DNA from: Planctomycetota bacterium
Lineage (GTDB): Bacteria; Planctomycetota; Planctomycetia; Pirellulales; UBA1268
DNA: 32,462 nucleotides
Assembly: GCA_016872925.1 (NCBI GenBank)
Contig: VGYR01000012.1
Span: 1-32,462 of the forward strand
Reading direction: 5' to 3'
Position numbers and translations under genes: made by a program. Of the stretch, positions 15,979-22,633 are shown piece after piece (position 1 is the first letter of the stretch; each line of letters begins with the position of its first letter). The notes beneath the pieces were generated by a model. That model did not search any database and was not told the origin of the DNA. It worked only from the letters and a program-made list of their open reading frames with translations.

Positions 15979-17829
15979 ATGGTGATGCGGCTTCTCACAG
16001 GTCGTGGCGCGACGATCGACCTCGGCCGCGAGCTCGGCAAGGGAGGGGAGGGGGCGGTCTACGAACTGCCGGCCACGCCCCGCGCCGTGGCCAAGCTTTA
16101 TCACGAGTCCCTGACGCCGCGAAAACAGGACAAGCTCCGCCTCATGGCCCGCGCGGTGACGCGCGATCTCCTGAACTACACGAGCTGGCCGGTGGACACG
16201 CTTCACCGGACGGCGCGCGGTCCCGTGGTGGGCTTCCTGATGCCCCGGGTCACCGATCGCCTCCCGATCCACGAGGTCTATGGGCCATCTCACCGTCGCA
16301 CGCACTTCCCCGGGGCCGGCTGGGACTTTCTGGTCCACGTGGCCCGGAACACCGCCGCTGCCTTTGCCATGATCCACCAGCACGGCCATGTGCTTGGCGA
16401 CGTGAACCAGGGGAACGTGCTGGTCGGGCGGGACGGCCGTGTCGTGCTGATCGACAGCGATTCGTTTCAGTTCTCCACGAGCGGTGGGCTCTATCTCTGC
16501 GAGGTGGGCGTGGCCCACTTCACGCCCCCCGAGCTGCAGACCGTGGGCGGCTTCGCCACGGTTAGGCGGACCCCGCAGCACGACGCGTTCGGCCTTGCCC
16601 TGCTCGTGTTTCATCTCCTCTTCGGCGGCAGGCATCCCTATTCGGGCGTGCCGCTCAACGACCACGTCGGCAACGCGCTCGAGGCCGACATCCGCGCCCT
16701 GCGGTTCGCCTACGCCCGCGACGGACGGCTGCGGGGCACGTCACCTCCGCCGCGGAGCGTTCCCTTCGGGATCGTGCCGCAGCCGATCCAGCGGATGTTC
16801 CACGCCGCGTTTACGGAAGCTGGCGTGCGTGGAGGCCGGCCTGACGCGGCAACGTGGGTGAAGGCGCTCGATGCCCTTGCGCGCACGATCCGCCAATGCC
16901 CGGCCCAGTCGATCCACCGCTATCCGCACTATCTCGGTCCGTGTCCGTGGTGCATGCTCGAGCGGCAGGGAGTGGCCCTGTTTCTGCAGCCGATCTCCGC
17001 GCAGCCGATCGTGGTCTACAACCTCCGCGGCGTGTGGGCCAGAATCGAGGCGGTCGCAGTTCCTGCCTGCCCTGCAGTCCCCCAGGTCGACACGCGTGGC
17101 CTGGTGCCCAGTCCGCTCCCTCCGGCCGCCGTCGCCGACGCGAGCCTCAAGGGGTTCGTCTCGGTCCTGATGAGTGGATTTCACTCGGGCGTAGAGCTCT
17201 CCCGAGAACGGAATCGCCGCGAGCACTCCCTCGCCACGGCCACGGGCACGCTCGAGAGCCTCGTCAGAGAGCTTCCCGGACGGTGCGGCGTTGAGGCATT
17301 TCAGCGAAAAAAGGATGAGCTGGCCCGGTGTCGCGCGGAGTATCTCGCCATCGATGCGGAGACAGCCAAGGAAATCCAGAGGATCCGCGACGGGGCTGTC
17401 AGGGATCAGAAGCGACGATTCCTCGAGAGCCTTTCCGTGGCAACGGCGCAGATTCCAGGGGTGGGGGCCACGAAGAAGTCGGTGCTCCGGACCGCCGGGA
17501 TCTGCTCAGCGGCCGACGTGGCATTCGACAGGCTGCTTCGGCTGAAGGGGTTTGGGCCGAGTTCCGCCCGGGCGATGGTGGGCTGGCGGGCTGCCTGCGA
17601 GCAGCGATTTCAGGCCAATCCCACGCTCCTGCCACAGGCTGACATCGCTGCGGTGCATGCCAGGTATGCCCAGCGGCGTCGGACGCTCGAGGCATTTCTC
17701 GACGCCGGCCCCGCCGCCCTCGCATCATTGGCTGCCGACGCTCGGGCGAAGACCACGGCGATGGTGGCGAGGGTGCAGCAGGCCGTGGCCGCGGTCGCCC
17801 AGGCCCAGGTCGACATGAAAGTCGTCTGA
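15979..17829 (+). CDS. YegI-like protein kinase with C-terminal helix-hairpin-helix (TerY-P triad)
   Basis: The 616-residue protein has an atypical kinase domain: Gly-rich loop 'GKGGEGAVY' (20-28), Lys39 in 'AVAKLY', catalytic 'LGDVNQGNVLV' with Asp141 and Asn146 where the usual HRD is LGD, and 'LIDSDSF' with Asp159 in place of DFG. This pattern is the YegI signature. A 'PCPWC' segment follows the kinase. A charged region (about 400-480) leads to a helix-hairpin-helix (about 490-537) with 'IPGVGATKKSVL' and 'LKGFGPSSARAM', which binds DNA non-specifically in other proteins. With the TerY-like protein and the PP2C it completes the triad. Two in-frame ATGs (15979, 15985) are equally possible. 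A gap of 146 bp, AT-rich, follows. Confidence 0.9.
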   Translation: MVMRLLTGRGATIDLGRELGKGGEGAVYELPATPRAVAKLYHESLTPRKQDKLRLMARAVTRDLLNYTSWPVDTLHRTARGPVVGFLMPRVTDRLPIHEVYGPSHRRTHFPGAGWDFLVHVARNTAAAFAMIHQHGHVLGDVNQGNVLVGRDGRVVLIDSDSFQFSTSGGLYLCEVGVAHFTPPELQTVGGFATVRRTPQHDAFGLALLVFHLLFGGRHPYSGVPLNDHVGNALEADIRALRFAYARDGRLRGTSPPPRSVPFGIVPQPIQRMFHAAFTEAGVRGGRPDAATWVKALDALARTIRQCPAQSIHRYPHYLGPCPWCMLERQGVALFLQPISAQPIVVYNLRGVWARIEAVAVPACPAVPQVDTRGLVPSPLPPAAVADASLKGFVSVLMSGFHSGVELSRERNRREHSLATATGTLESLVRELPGRCGVEAFQRKKDELARCRAEYLAIDAETAKEIQRIRDGAVRDQKRRFLESLSVATAQIPGVGATKKSVLRTAGICSAADVAFDRLLRLKGFGPSSARAMVGWRAACEQRFQANPTLLPQADIAAVHARYAQRRRTLEAFLDAGPAALASLAADARAKTTAMVARVQQAVAAVAQAQVDMKVV

Positions 17830-17975
17830 TGCGGCAGGCATTCGTCTACGCACTCCATATAGCTAGACGGCCCAGAACGGGTTTCGGTATCCCCAAGCGA
17901 GAAAATAAAAGATTCCGCGAATAATTCTCACTCGAAATCGTATCCCAATAGCTGAAAGCCGCTGATGACACCAAA

Positions 17976-18611
17976 ATGAAAGAAAAAGCCTTGAAAACAA
18001 GCGGTTTTTTGAGTTCCTGGAGCATGTGCGGGGCCGGAGTCCTGCTGGCCACGCGAGACCCCCTGGGCAGGGACTACGTGGTCCTGGGTCGGAAGCGGCC
18101 TTCGAGGAAGGCCTGGCAGGCTGGGTTGGCTCAGGTAGGCCTGAGCCTTCACGGGTGGAGCGTCCCCTTCGGCACGCTGGAGGCAGCCGACCACGGCAAC
18201 TTCTCGCGATGCGCCGTCCGGGAAACGGCGCAGGAACTGCTGAACGTGCCTGAGAGCTATTCCTACGCGACGTGCGTGGCGGCACTTGGCCGGGCGATCG
18301 GCGTCGCGGCCGAGGAGGTCGAGGGGCGGTTGGAGCTGCTTCACACCGACTGTTTCATGGGCGACCGTCGCACCTTCCTGCTTCGCGTGCCGTTTCGCGA
18401 AGGCCTTCTGGAGTCGCGGTATCGCGGCAACTGGGAGTTTGCAGATGGCCTGCAGTGGTATCGGTGCCTGTCGTCCGATGACGTGCGTGATGGCGATGAA
18501 GGGCTGACGGGCCCTTGGCACCGCGCCACGAGACCGACCCTGCAGGCGTTTCAAGCCGCGGTCAGCGGCGGCAGCACGTATTCGTTCACCCGAGAGGAGT
18601 CATGCCGATGA
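17976..18611 (+). CDS. Degenerate Nudix-like hydrolase
   Basis: The protein has 211 residues. The stretch 'GAGVLLATRDPLGRDYVVLGRKR' (19-41), then 'GWSVPFGTLEAAD', then 'AVRETAQELLNV' follows the order of a Nudix fold: substrate strands, W-x-x-P-x-G-x-x-E, and the R-E-x-x-E-E box. The box is degenerate: E-x-x-Q-E instead of E-x-x-E-E, with extra residues between G and R-E. Nudix enzymes cleave nucleoside diphosphates linked to X, including ADP-ribose. The ATG at 17976 lies in an AT-rich leader with a weak ribosome site; a second Met at 18024 is possible. Its stop overlaps the start of the ADP-ribosylglycohydrolase fusion (ATGA), which suggests a common ADP-ribose-related role. Confidence 0.65.
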   Translation: MKEKALKTSGFLSSWSMCGAGVLLATRDPLGRDYVVLGRKRPSRKAWQAGLAQVGLSLHGWSVPFGTLEAADHGNFSRCAVRETAQELLNVPESYSYATCVAALGRAIGVAAEEVEGRLELLHTDCFMGDRRTFLLRVPFREGLLESRYRGNWEFADGLQWYRCLSSDDVRDGDEGLTGPWHRATRPTLQAFQAAVSGGSTYSFTREESCR

Positions 18612-20089
18612 GCAAAAACGATGAGCCACGCAATCCCGATCTCACGCGCAATCGGGCCCGGGGCGCCCTTCTCGGGCTCGCCGCCGGCGACGCCGTGGGC
18701 ACGACGGTGGAGTTCCGGAAGCCCGGCACGTTTCCGCCCGTCACCGACATGGTCGGCGGGGGGCCGTTCAAGCTCTTGCCAGGGCAGTGGACCGACGACA
18801 CGTCGATGGCCCTGTGCCTGGCGGAGTCGCTCGTCATCCATGGCGACCACGACCCCGTCGACCAGCTCCATCGCTACGTGCGGTGGTGGAAGGAGGGCGT
18901 CTTCTCGCCCACGGGGAAGTGCTTCGACATCGGCATCACCACGAGAAGTCAGCTCGCTCGATTCGTCCAGACGGGCGACCCGCACGACCCCGAGGTTGAC
19001 GAAGAGGCCGCTGCCAACGGCTCGCTGATGCGGCTGGCTCCGGTGTCGATCCGCTGGTTCGACGAACCGAGCGTCGTGGTCGAGCGGGCGGCGGCGTCGA
19101 GCCGCACCACGCATCCGGCCCGGCGGCCGGTGGATGCCTGCAGGGTGCTGGCGGCCATGACGGCGGCCCTGATCCGGGGCGAGTCACGCGAGCGGGTGTT
19201 CGCTCCCGACTTCTGGGCCCACGGCGACCTGCATCCCGAGGTCGATGCCGTGGCGCTGGGCAGCTGGCGGGGCAAGGAGCCGCCGTCGATCCGCGGCACG
19301 GGATACTGCATCGATGCCCTGGAGGCGGCGATCTGGGCGGTGGCTGGAGCGAAGGATTTTCGCGACGCGATCCTGCGGGCCACGAATCTCGGCGACGATG
19401 CCGACACGACCGCGGCGATCGCCGGGCAGCTGGCCGGCGCGGCTTGGGGTGTGGAAGGGATTCCCGCCGACTGGCTGGCGAAACTGGCGATGCGGGAGCG
19501 GATCGAGTCGCTGGCTGACGCGCTCCACCGGGCTGCGGTGGGCGCGCGGCTGGAGTGGGAGCACGACGAGTTCTTCCACGCGTGGTGGGCCGACGCGGAG
19601 GGGCGGGTGCTGGGTGGTGAGTTTCCGGGGGATCGAGCCGAGCCCGACATCACGCGGCTGAAGCTCGAGCTGCTGGCCCGGGCCGGCGTCGGCACGATCA
19701 TCGATCTCACAGACGACAACGACCGGCTGATTGGCTACGTCGAGCATCTGCCGGCGGTCGCGGCGGAGCAGGGCATCGAGCTGCGGCGAATCTCGCATCC
19801 GATCCCTGACGTGAACGTGACCACCCCGGAGCACTACGACCGGATCGTGGCCGACATCGAGGAGTCGCTGGCTGGAGGTGGCAAAGTGTTCATTCACTGC
19901 TGGGGTGGCGTTGGCCGCACGGGCACGGTGGTTGGTGTGTGGCACGTGTCGCGGGGCTGCTCGCCCGAGGCGGCGCTCGAGCAGATCGCGGCAGCCCGTG
20001 TGGGCACGAAGAAGGGCAACCGTTCGTCGCCCGAGACAAGCCGGCAGGTCGAAGCGATCCGGGAGGCGGCAGCGCGGCGGGGCCGCTAG
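18608..20089 (+). CDS. ADP-ribosylglycohydrolase fused to dual-specificity phosphatase
   Basis: The 493-residue protein begins at 18608, because AGGAG ends 8 bases before it and the stop of the Nudix gene overlaps it. An ATG at 18602 is only 2 bases from the ribosome site. The DraG/ARH domain (about 15-330) has 'ALLGLAAGDAVG', 'WTDDTSMAL' with T-D-D-T at 62-65, 'NGSLMR' at 137-142 and 'LGDDADTTAAI' with the second metal site at 262-268, so its binuclear Mg site appears complete. The C-terminal domain (about 340-493) has 'IIDLTDDND' and 'HCWGGVGRTGT' with Cys431 and Arg437, the CX5R motif of protein phosphatases. Expected action: removal of ADP-ribose from protein or nucleic acid, plus phosphate removal. 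A Nudix-like partner precedes it. Confidence 0.92.
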   Translation: MSKNDEPRNPDLTRNRARGALLGLAAGDAVGTTVEFRKPGTFPPVTDMVGGGPFKLLPGQWTDDTSMALCLAESLVIHGDHDPVDQLHRYVRWWKEGVFSPTGKCFDIGITTRSQLARFVQTGDPHDPEVDEEAAANGSLMRLAPVSIRWFDEPSVVVERAAASSRTTHPARRPVDACRVLAAMTAALIRGESRERVFAPDFWAHGDLHPEVDAVALGSWRGKEPPSIRGTGYCIDALEAAIWAVAGAKDFRDAILRATNLGDDADTTAAIAGQLAGAAWGVEGIPADWLAKLAMRERIESLADALHRAAVGARLEWEHDEFFHAWWADAEGRVLGGEFPGDRAEPDITRLKLELLARAGVGTIIDLTDDNDRLIGYVEHLPAVAAEQGIELRRISHPIPDVNVTTPEHYDRIVADIEESLAGGGKVFIHCWGGVGRTGTVVGVWHVSRGCSPEAALEQIAAARVGTKKGNRSSPETSRQVEAIREAAARRGR

Positions 20090-20100
20090 CGCGGACGACC

Positions 20101-20730
20101 GTGTACTACCACAGCCTGCCGCTGAAATACGTCGCGTATGGCACGATTCTGCCGCACGACGATCCCTCAAACCAGTTTCGCTCGGCCTACGAATGGCTGG
20201 GGCACCACTGCGGCTACTGTCCGCAGATCTGGCTGTCCCGAGGGGACATCAGCATGACCGGCTATCGCTACCGGGTGAATCCCATTGGCATCAGCGGCAG
20301 CGTGCAGCGGGCCGAACGCGACAGCGTGCTGTTTGGCTTCGATCTGATCCAGGGGTTTCCGATCGACTACGAGTTCTGGTGGTTGCACGTGCTCAACACG
20401 ACGCTCAACTCGCCGCCTGGCAAGGCCGAAATCGATCGCTGGCTGGTGGACAAGCTCGACAGGTGGCTGGCTGAATCGACCGCGGAGCATGGATCCGCCT
20501 TGGATCCGGTGGTCCATCGCTGGGAACTCGCCTGGCGGGAGGAGCGGCCGGACCTGGAAAGACTGCTTCGCAGGCATGTGTTCGTGGAGCGTGACCAGGT
20601 GGTCGTGCCGTCGCTCAACCTCAAGACGGCGAAGCGAATCCTGTGCCGAAACGAGCGGCAGAAAAAACAGCTTCGGCGAATGGGCTTCATCGAGGACCGG
20701 ATCGAAATCCGTGCGATGCCGAGGTCGTGA
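20101..20730 (+). CDS. Uncharacterised protein downstream of the ADP-ribosylglycohydrolase
   Basis: The reading frame is open from well upstream. I start it at the GTG at 20101, 11 bp after the previous stop codon, giving 209 residues; a later start at M-T-G-Y near 20254 is possible. I recognise no named family. Visible features: 'YYHSLPLKYVAYGTILP' near the start, 'HHCGYCPQIWLSRGDISMTGYRYRV' with a possible C-x-x-C, an aromatic segment 'FPIDYEFWWLHVLNT', and a charged helical C-terminal half ending in 'ERQKKQLRRMGFIEDRIEI'. The early H-x(10)-G-x-I-x-P and W-L-S spacing faintly recalls ADP-ribosyltransferase-like folds, but this is a guess. It ends the plus-strand run that begins at the TerY-like gene. 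Confidence 0.55.
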   Translation: MYYHSLPLKYVAYGTILPHDDPSNQFRSAYEWLGHHCGYCPQIWLSRGDISMTGYRYRVNPIGISGSVQRAERDSVLFGFDLIQGFPIDYEFWWLHVLNTTLNSPPGKAEIDRWLVDKLDRWLAESTAEHGSALDPVVHRWELAWREERPDLERLLRRHVFVERDQVVVPSLNLKTAKRILCRNERQKKQLRRMGFIEDRIEIRAMPRS

Positions 20731-20780
20731 CTCCGGACCGAGGAAGGGGCACCCTGGGAGGTGTAGGAGGATTGCGCGAG

Positions 20781-20867
20781 ATGAGGTGGCTCCAAAAAAC
20801 GGCTTTACTTGTGGAAAAAATCAAGAAAAAACGGTTTCCCCTGAAAAAATCCGGTGCGGCGCGGTAA
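20781..20867 (+). CDS. Possible 28-residue Lys-rich peptide
   Basis: An ATG at 20781 follows GGAGGATT and opens a frame of 28 residues, with a hydrophobic start (M-R-W-L-Q-K-T-A-L-L-V) and a Lys/Arg-rich end. The high Lys content comes from four A6 tracts (20794-20849), so the frame may be a by-product of curved DNA. I include it as possible only. Confidence 0.2.
   Translation: MRWLQKTALLVEKIKKKRFPLKKSGAAR
20794..20849. other. Phased A-tracts, likely bent DNA
   Basis: Four runs of exactly six A start at 20794, 20815, 20826 and 20844. Offsets of 21 and 11 bp put the first three near helical phase; the fourth is 18 bp on. In DNA this GC-rich the pattern stands out. A-tracts in phase bend DNA and often lie upstream of promoters. 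Confidence 0.45.
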
Positions 20868-20933
20868 TAGGGGCGTCGCAGCGGCATCTCCAACCCCGCC
20901 GGGGCTCAGCGGGATCCTCGAAGGATTCCGACC

Positions 20934-21011
20934 GGGGTGGATGGGTGAGGGTCAAGGCGACACGGCGCAACCTCCTTTTTGGGGGGGTAGTGCCTTCGCA
21001 CGATCCACCCC
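20934..21011 (+). promoter_or_regulatory. Nested inverted repeats: possible structured RNA leader
   Basis: Three nested pairs can form. The outer is GGGGTGGAT (20934-20942) with ATCCACCCC (21003-21011), a perfect 9 bp. The middle is AAGGC (20954-20958) with GCCTT (20992-20996). The inner is CCTCC (20971-20975) with the G-run (20981-20985, one G-U pair) around a T5 loop. The structure ends 20 bp before the ATG at 21032 and just ahead of a GAGGAG site (21018-21023). It could be an RNA leader or small RNA. I know of no family that matches it. Confidence 0.45.
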
Positions 21012-21031
21012 ATGTACGAGGAGCTGTCGAG

Positions 21032-21229
21032 ATGGAAGAAGCGGCGACGCAGAGCGGTGCGTGTCGGGCGGCTGGCACAACGGAGCAAGCCGCGGTCAGT
21101 GGGGCTCTCCTCAATGACCGAATGAGCGAGTCGGCCATCCTGAGGCCGACCCGGTTCAAGATCGTTGTTCGTCGGGAAACGCTGGAAGCGATCCTGAATC
21201 CGAGCGTCGAAGAGACCGGGCGAAAATAA
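21032..21229 (+). CDS. Small 65-residue protein ahead of a sigma gene
   Basis: An ATG at 21032 lies 8 bp after GAGGAG. The C-terminal half 'ILRPTRFKIVVRRETLEAILNPSVEE' is the part that looks most protein-like; an internal ATG at 21122 would give only this half (35 residues). A competing frame from ATG 21012 runs 37 codons, rich in Arg, and ends in an ATGA overlap with 21122. No family recognised. It sits between a nested repeat structure and the sigma gene at 21415, so it might be a regulator. Confidence 0.4.
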   Translation: MEEAATQSGACRAAGTTEQAAVSGALLNDRMSESAILRPTRFKIVVRRETLEAILNPSVEETGRK

Positions 21230-21304
21230 GATAGCTGGATCGGTTCTTGTCGGAGTGGGCCGCGAGCACCATCCGGCAGATAGCGGTTCACTCCCAAAAA
21301 ACTT

Positions 21305-21368
21305 GTACCCGCGAATGAACAGTCTGGGTACGTCTGGCGTGCAGAACGCGGTCAAAGGCAACTTGCCT
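21305..21368 (+). promoter_or_regulatory. Two inverted repeats upstream of sigma gene 21415
   Basis: GTACCC (21305-21310) and GGGTAC (21326-21331) are perfect partners with a 15-bp spacer. AGGCAA-c-TTGCCT (21356-21368) is a second, compact palindrome that ends 46 bp before the ATG. A perfect repeat ends exactly 46 bp before the start of the paralogous sigma gene at 9013 too. Both could be operators. The gap 21230-21414 has no gene that I can support. Confidence 0.45.
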
Positions 21369-21414
21369 GAAGCCCTTGGTGGGCATAGGGATAAAACACA
21401 AAAAGGAGGTTCGC

Positions 21415-22077
21415 ATGGCCAGGAACGTCGTCGATCTGCTGGTTCGGTTTCAGGAGACCGGAAAAGGCTTCGAGGAGGTGTGGGCCGAGATCGGCCCGAT
21501 CGTGGGCGAGTTCGCCCGGCGGTCGCTGCGCAACCTGGGCGTACGGCGTCCGGACGGAAGCGATGACTGGGCGGTGGATGACGTCGTCAACCAGACGGCC
21601 GTGCGGCTGATGAGCCTGGCGGCCCCTGATTCGGGCGGGCCGTTCGATCCGGCGAAGGCGAAGCCGGGCCTGTCGGGCCTGCGAGGCTGGCTGTGGACGG
21701 TCGTCGAGAACCAGAGCGTGGAGTGGCACCGTTCCTTTCGGGGCGGCCGGGGGGTGAAGATCCTGGCGGCGAGCGATCTCGACTGGAACGAGCTGCCGAG
21801 TGGCGACGAGGGTGGATCGGTCATCGATCGCGCGGTGGCGAAGGCGGAGCGGGCCGACCTGCTTCCCATCCTGGAACTGTGCATCGACCAGCTGCCGGAG
21901 CCGTTCATGCGGGAGGTGGTGCGGCTGAAGCTCGACAGGGACTGCTCCGAACGCGACACGGCCAAGGTTCTGGGCGTGCCGGTCAGCCGGGTGCACCGGT
22001 GCCTGCGCCATGCCTACGAACTCCTCCGCCCCATGCTCGAGTCGCATGGTGGGGACGCCGCCTGGCTGGCGGCGTGA
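21415..22077 (+). CDS. Sigma-70-like factor, GxGF-type family member 2
   Basis: The protein has 220 residues; the ATG at 21415 follows a strong AAGGAGG (21403-21409). It is a clear paralogue of the gene at 9013: 'LVRFQETGKGFEEVWAE' near the start, 'WAVDDVVNQTAVRLMSL', 'GLRGWLWTVVENQSVEWHRSFRGGRGVKI', region 4 'CSERDTAKVLGVPVSRVHRCLRHAYELL', and the same W-L-A-A end. The 'DDVVNQTAxRL' segment sits where region 2 contacts RNA polymerase. No anti-sigma gene is adjacent. A tail-to-tail neighbour on the other strand encodes a HAD-like protein. Two palindromes lie upstream. Confidence 0.8.
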   Translation: MARNVVDLLVRFQETGKGFEEVWAEIGPIVGEFARRSLRNLGVRRPDGSDDWAVDDVVNQTAVRLMSLAAPDSGGPFDPAKAKPGLSGLRGWLWTVVENQSVEWHRSFRGGRGVKILAASDLDWNELPSGDEGGSVIDRAVAKAERADLLPILELCIDQLPEPFMREVVRLKLDRDCSERDTAKVLGVPVSRVHRCLRHAYELLRPMLESHGGDAAWLAA

Positions 22078-22095
22078 TCGGGCCGCTGGTCCGCC

Positions 22096-22114
22096 ACGGC
22101 TGCGGCTCAGCCGT
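22096..22114. terminator. Hairpin between convergent sigma and HAD genes
   Basis: ACGGCTG (22096-22102) and CAGCCGT (22108-22114) form a perfect 7-bp stem with a 5-nt loop, 18 bp past the sigma stop codon and overlapping the end of the HAD gene. No T-run follows, so termination is only suggested by position. Confidence 0.35.
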
Positions 22115-22556
22115 ACCCGCGGCGGGCGGCCGCCAGCGCGACGATGGCGGCGGTGATCTCGTCATCGAGACCGCTGGCGAGGCTGGTCTGAAAGAAGTGG
22201 CAGTGGGCGAGGGCGGTCGTGTGTGGTCGTGGGTCGGCATCGTCTCCGTCGTCGAGGATCACGATTCGTGTCTCCTCGCGCAGGTGCCTCTCCACCCACT
22301 TCATGATTTCGGTCCAGCGTGCTCCACACAGGTCCGGCGTCGCCCCGATCCAAACGGGGATGCGATGCTCCGTGAACTGCTCTCGGAGCCTCCTGCAGCT
22401 CTCCCGACTCGTTCGTACCGACGACGTCAGCACGATGTCGCACTGCAGCGCATCCACGATCCGCCTGAGTCGATGGAAGTGCCCGCAGTCGGCACCGCGG
22501 CCGCAGCGCAGGCAGTCGAGCACGCCGTTGACGTCGAGAAAGAGGATGGTCTTCAT
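22107..22556 (-). CDS. HAD-like protein (Swiss-army-knife RNA-repair HAD type), altered catalytic motif
   Basis: The 149-residue protein begins M-K-T-I-L-F-L-D-V-N-G-V-L-D, the HAD motif I. The usual form is D-x-D; here Asp8 is kept but the second Asp is Asn10. Motif II-like 'VLTSSVRTS' and a late acidic 'VILDDGDD' fit the small HAD group found as stand-alone domains or in RNA-repair proteins. The second Asp normally acts as general acid/base for phosphatases, so activity may be reduced or changed. An ATG at 22568 would add four residues; neither start has a clear ribosome site. It is transcribed towards the sigma gene and diverges from the methyltransferase gene 77 bp away. Confidence 0.7.
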   Translation of the reverse strand: MKTILFLDVNGVLDCLRCGRGADCGHFHRLRRIVDALQCDIVLTSSVRTSRESCRRLREQFTEHRIPVWIGATPDLCGARWTEIMKWVERHLREETRIVILDDGDDADPRPHTTALAHCHFFQTSLASGLDDEITAAIVALAAARRGYG

Positions 22557-22633
22557 GGTAGGGAGCATCTGCTACGCTTTGCCCGGGCGGATGCATTATT
22601 CTGCGATCCGTTCGCCTGAGTGTCAGGCCTTCG

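Noticed and set aside
14866-16665. A 599-codon minus-strand frame over TerY, PP2C and kinase genes
   Set aside because: All three plus-strand genes have intact catalytic motifs; the minus-strand product has none.
18515-18607. Earlier start for the ADP-ribosylglycohydrolase fusion
   Set aside because: The extra residues overlap the Nudix gene in another frame and have no domain; the ribosome site favours 18608.
6132-20990. G-rich boxes near 6141, 8899 and 20981 as a common sigma promoter element
   Set aside because: The three match only loosely (runs of G followed by GCC) and stand at different distances from the starts; in GC-rich DNA this is weak evidence.
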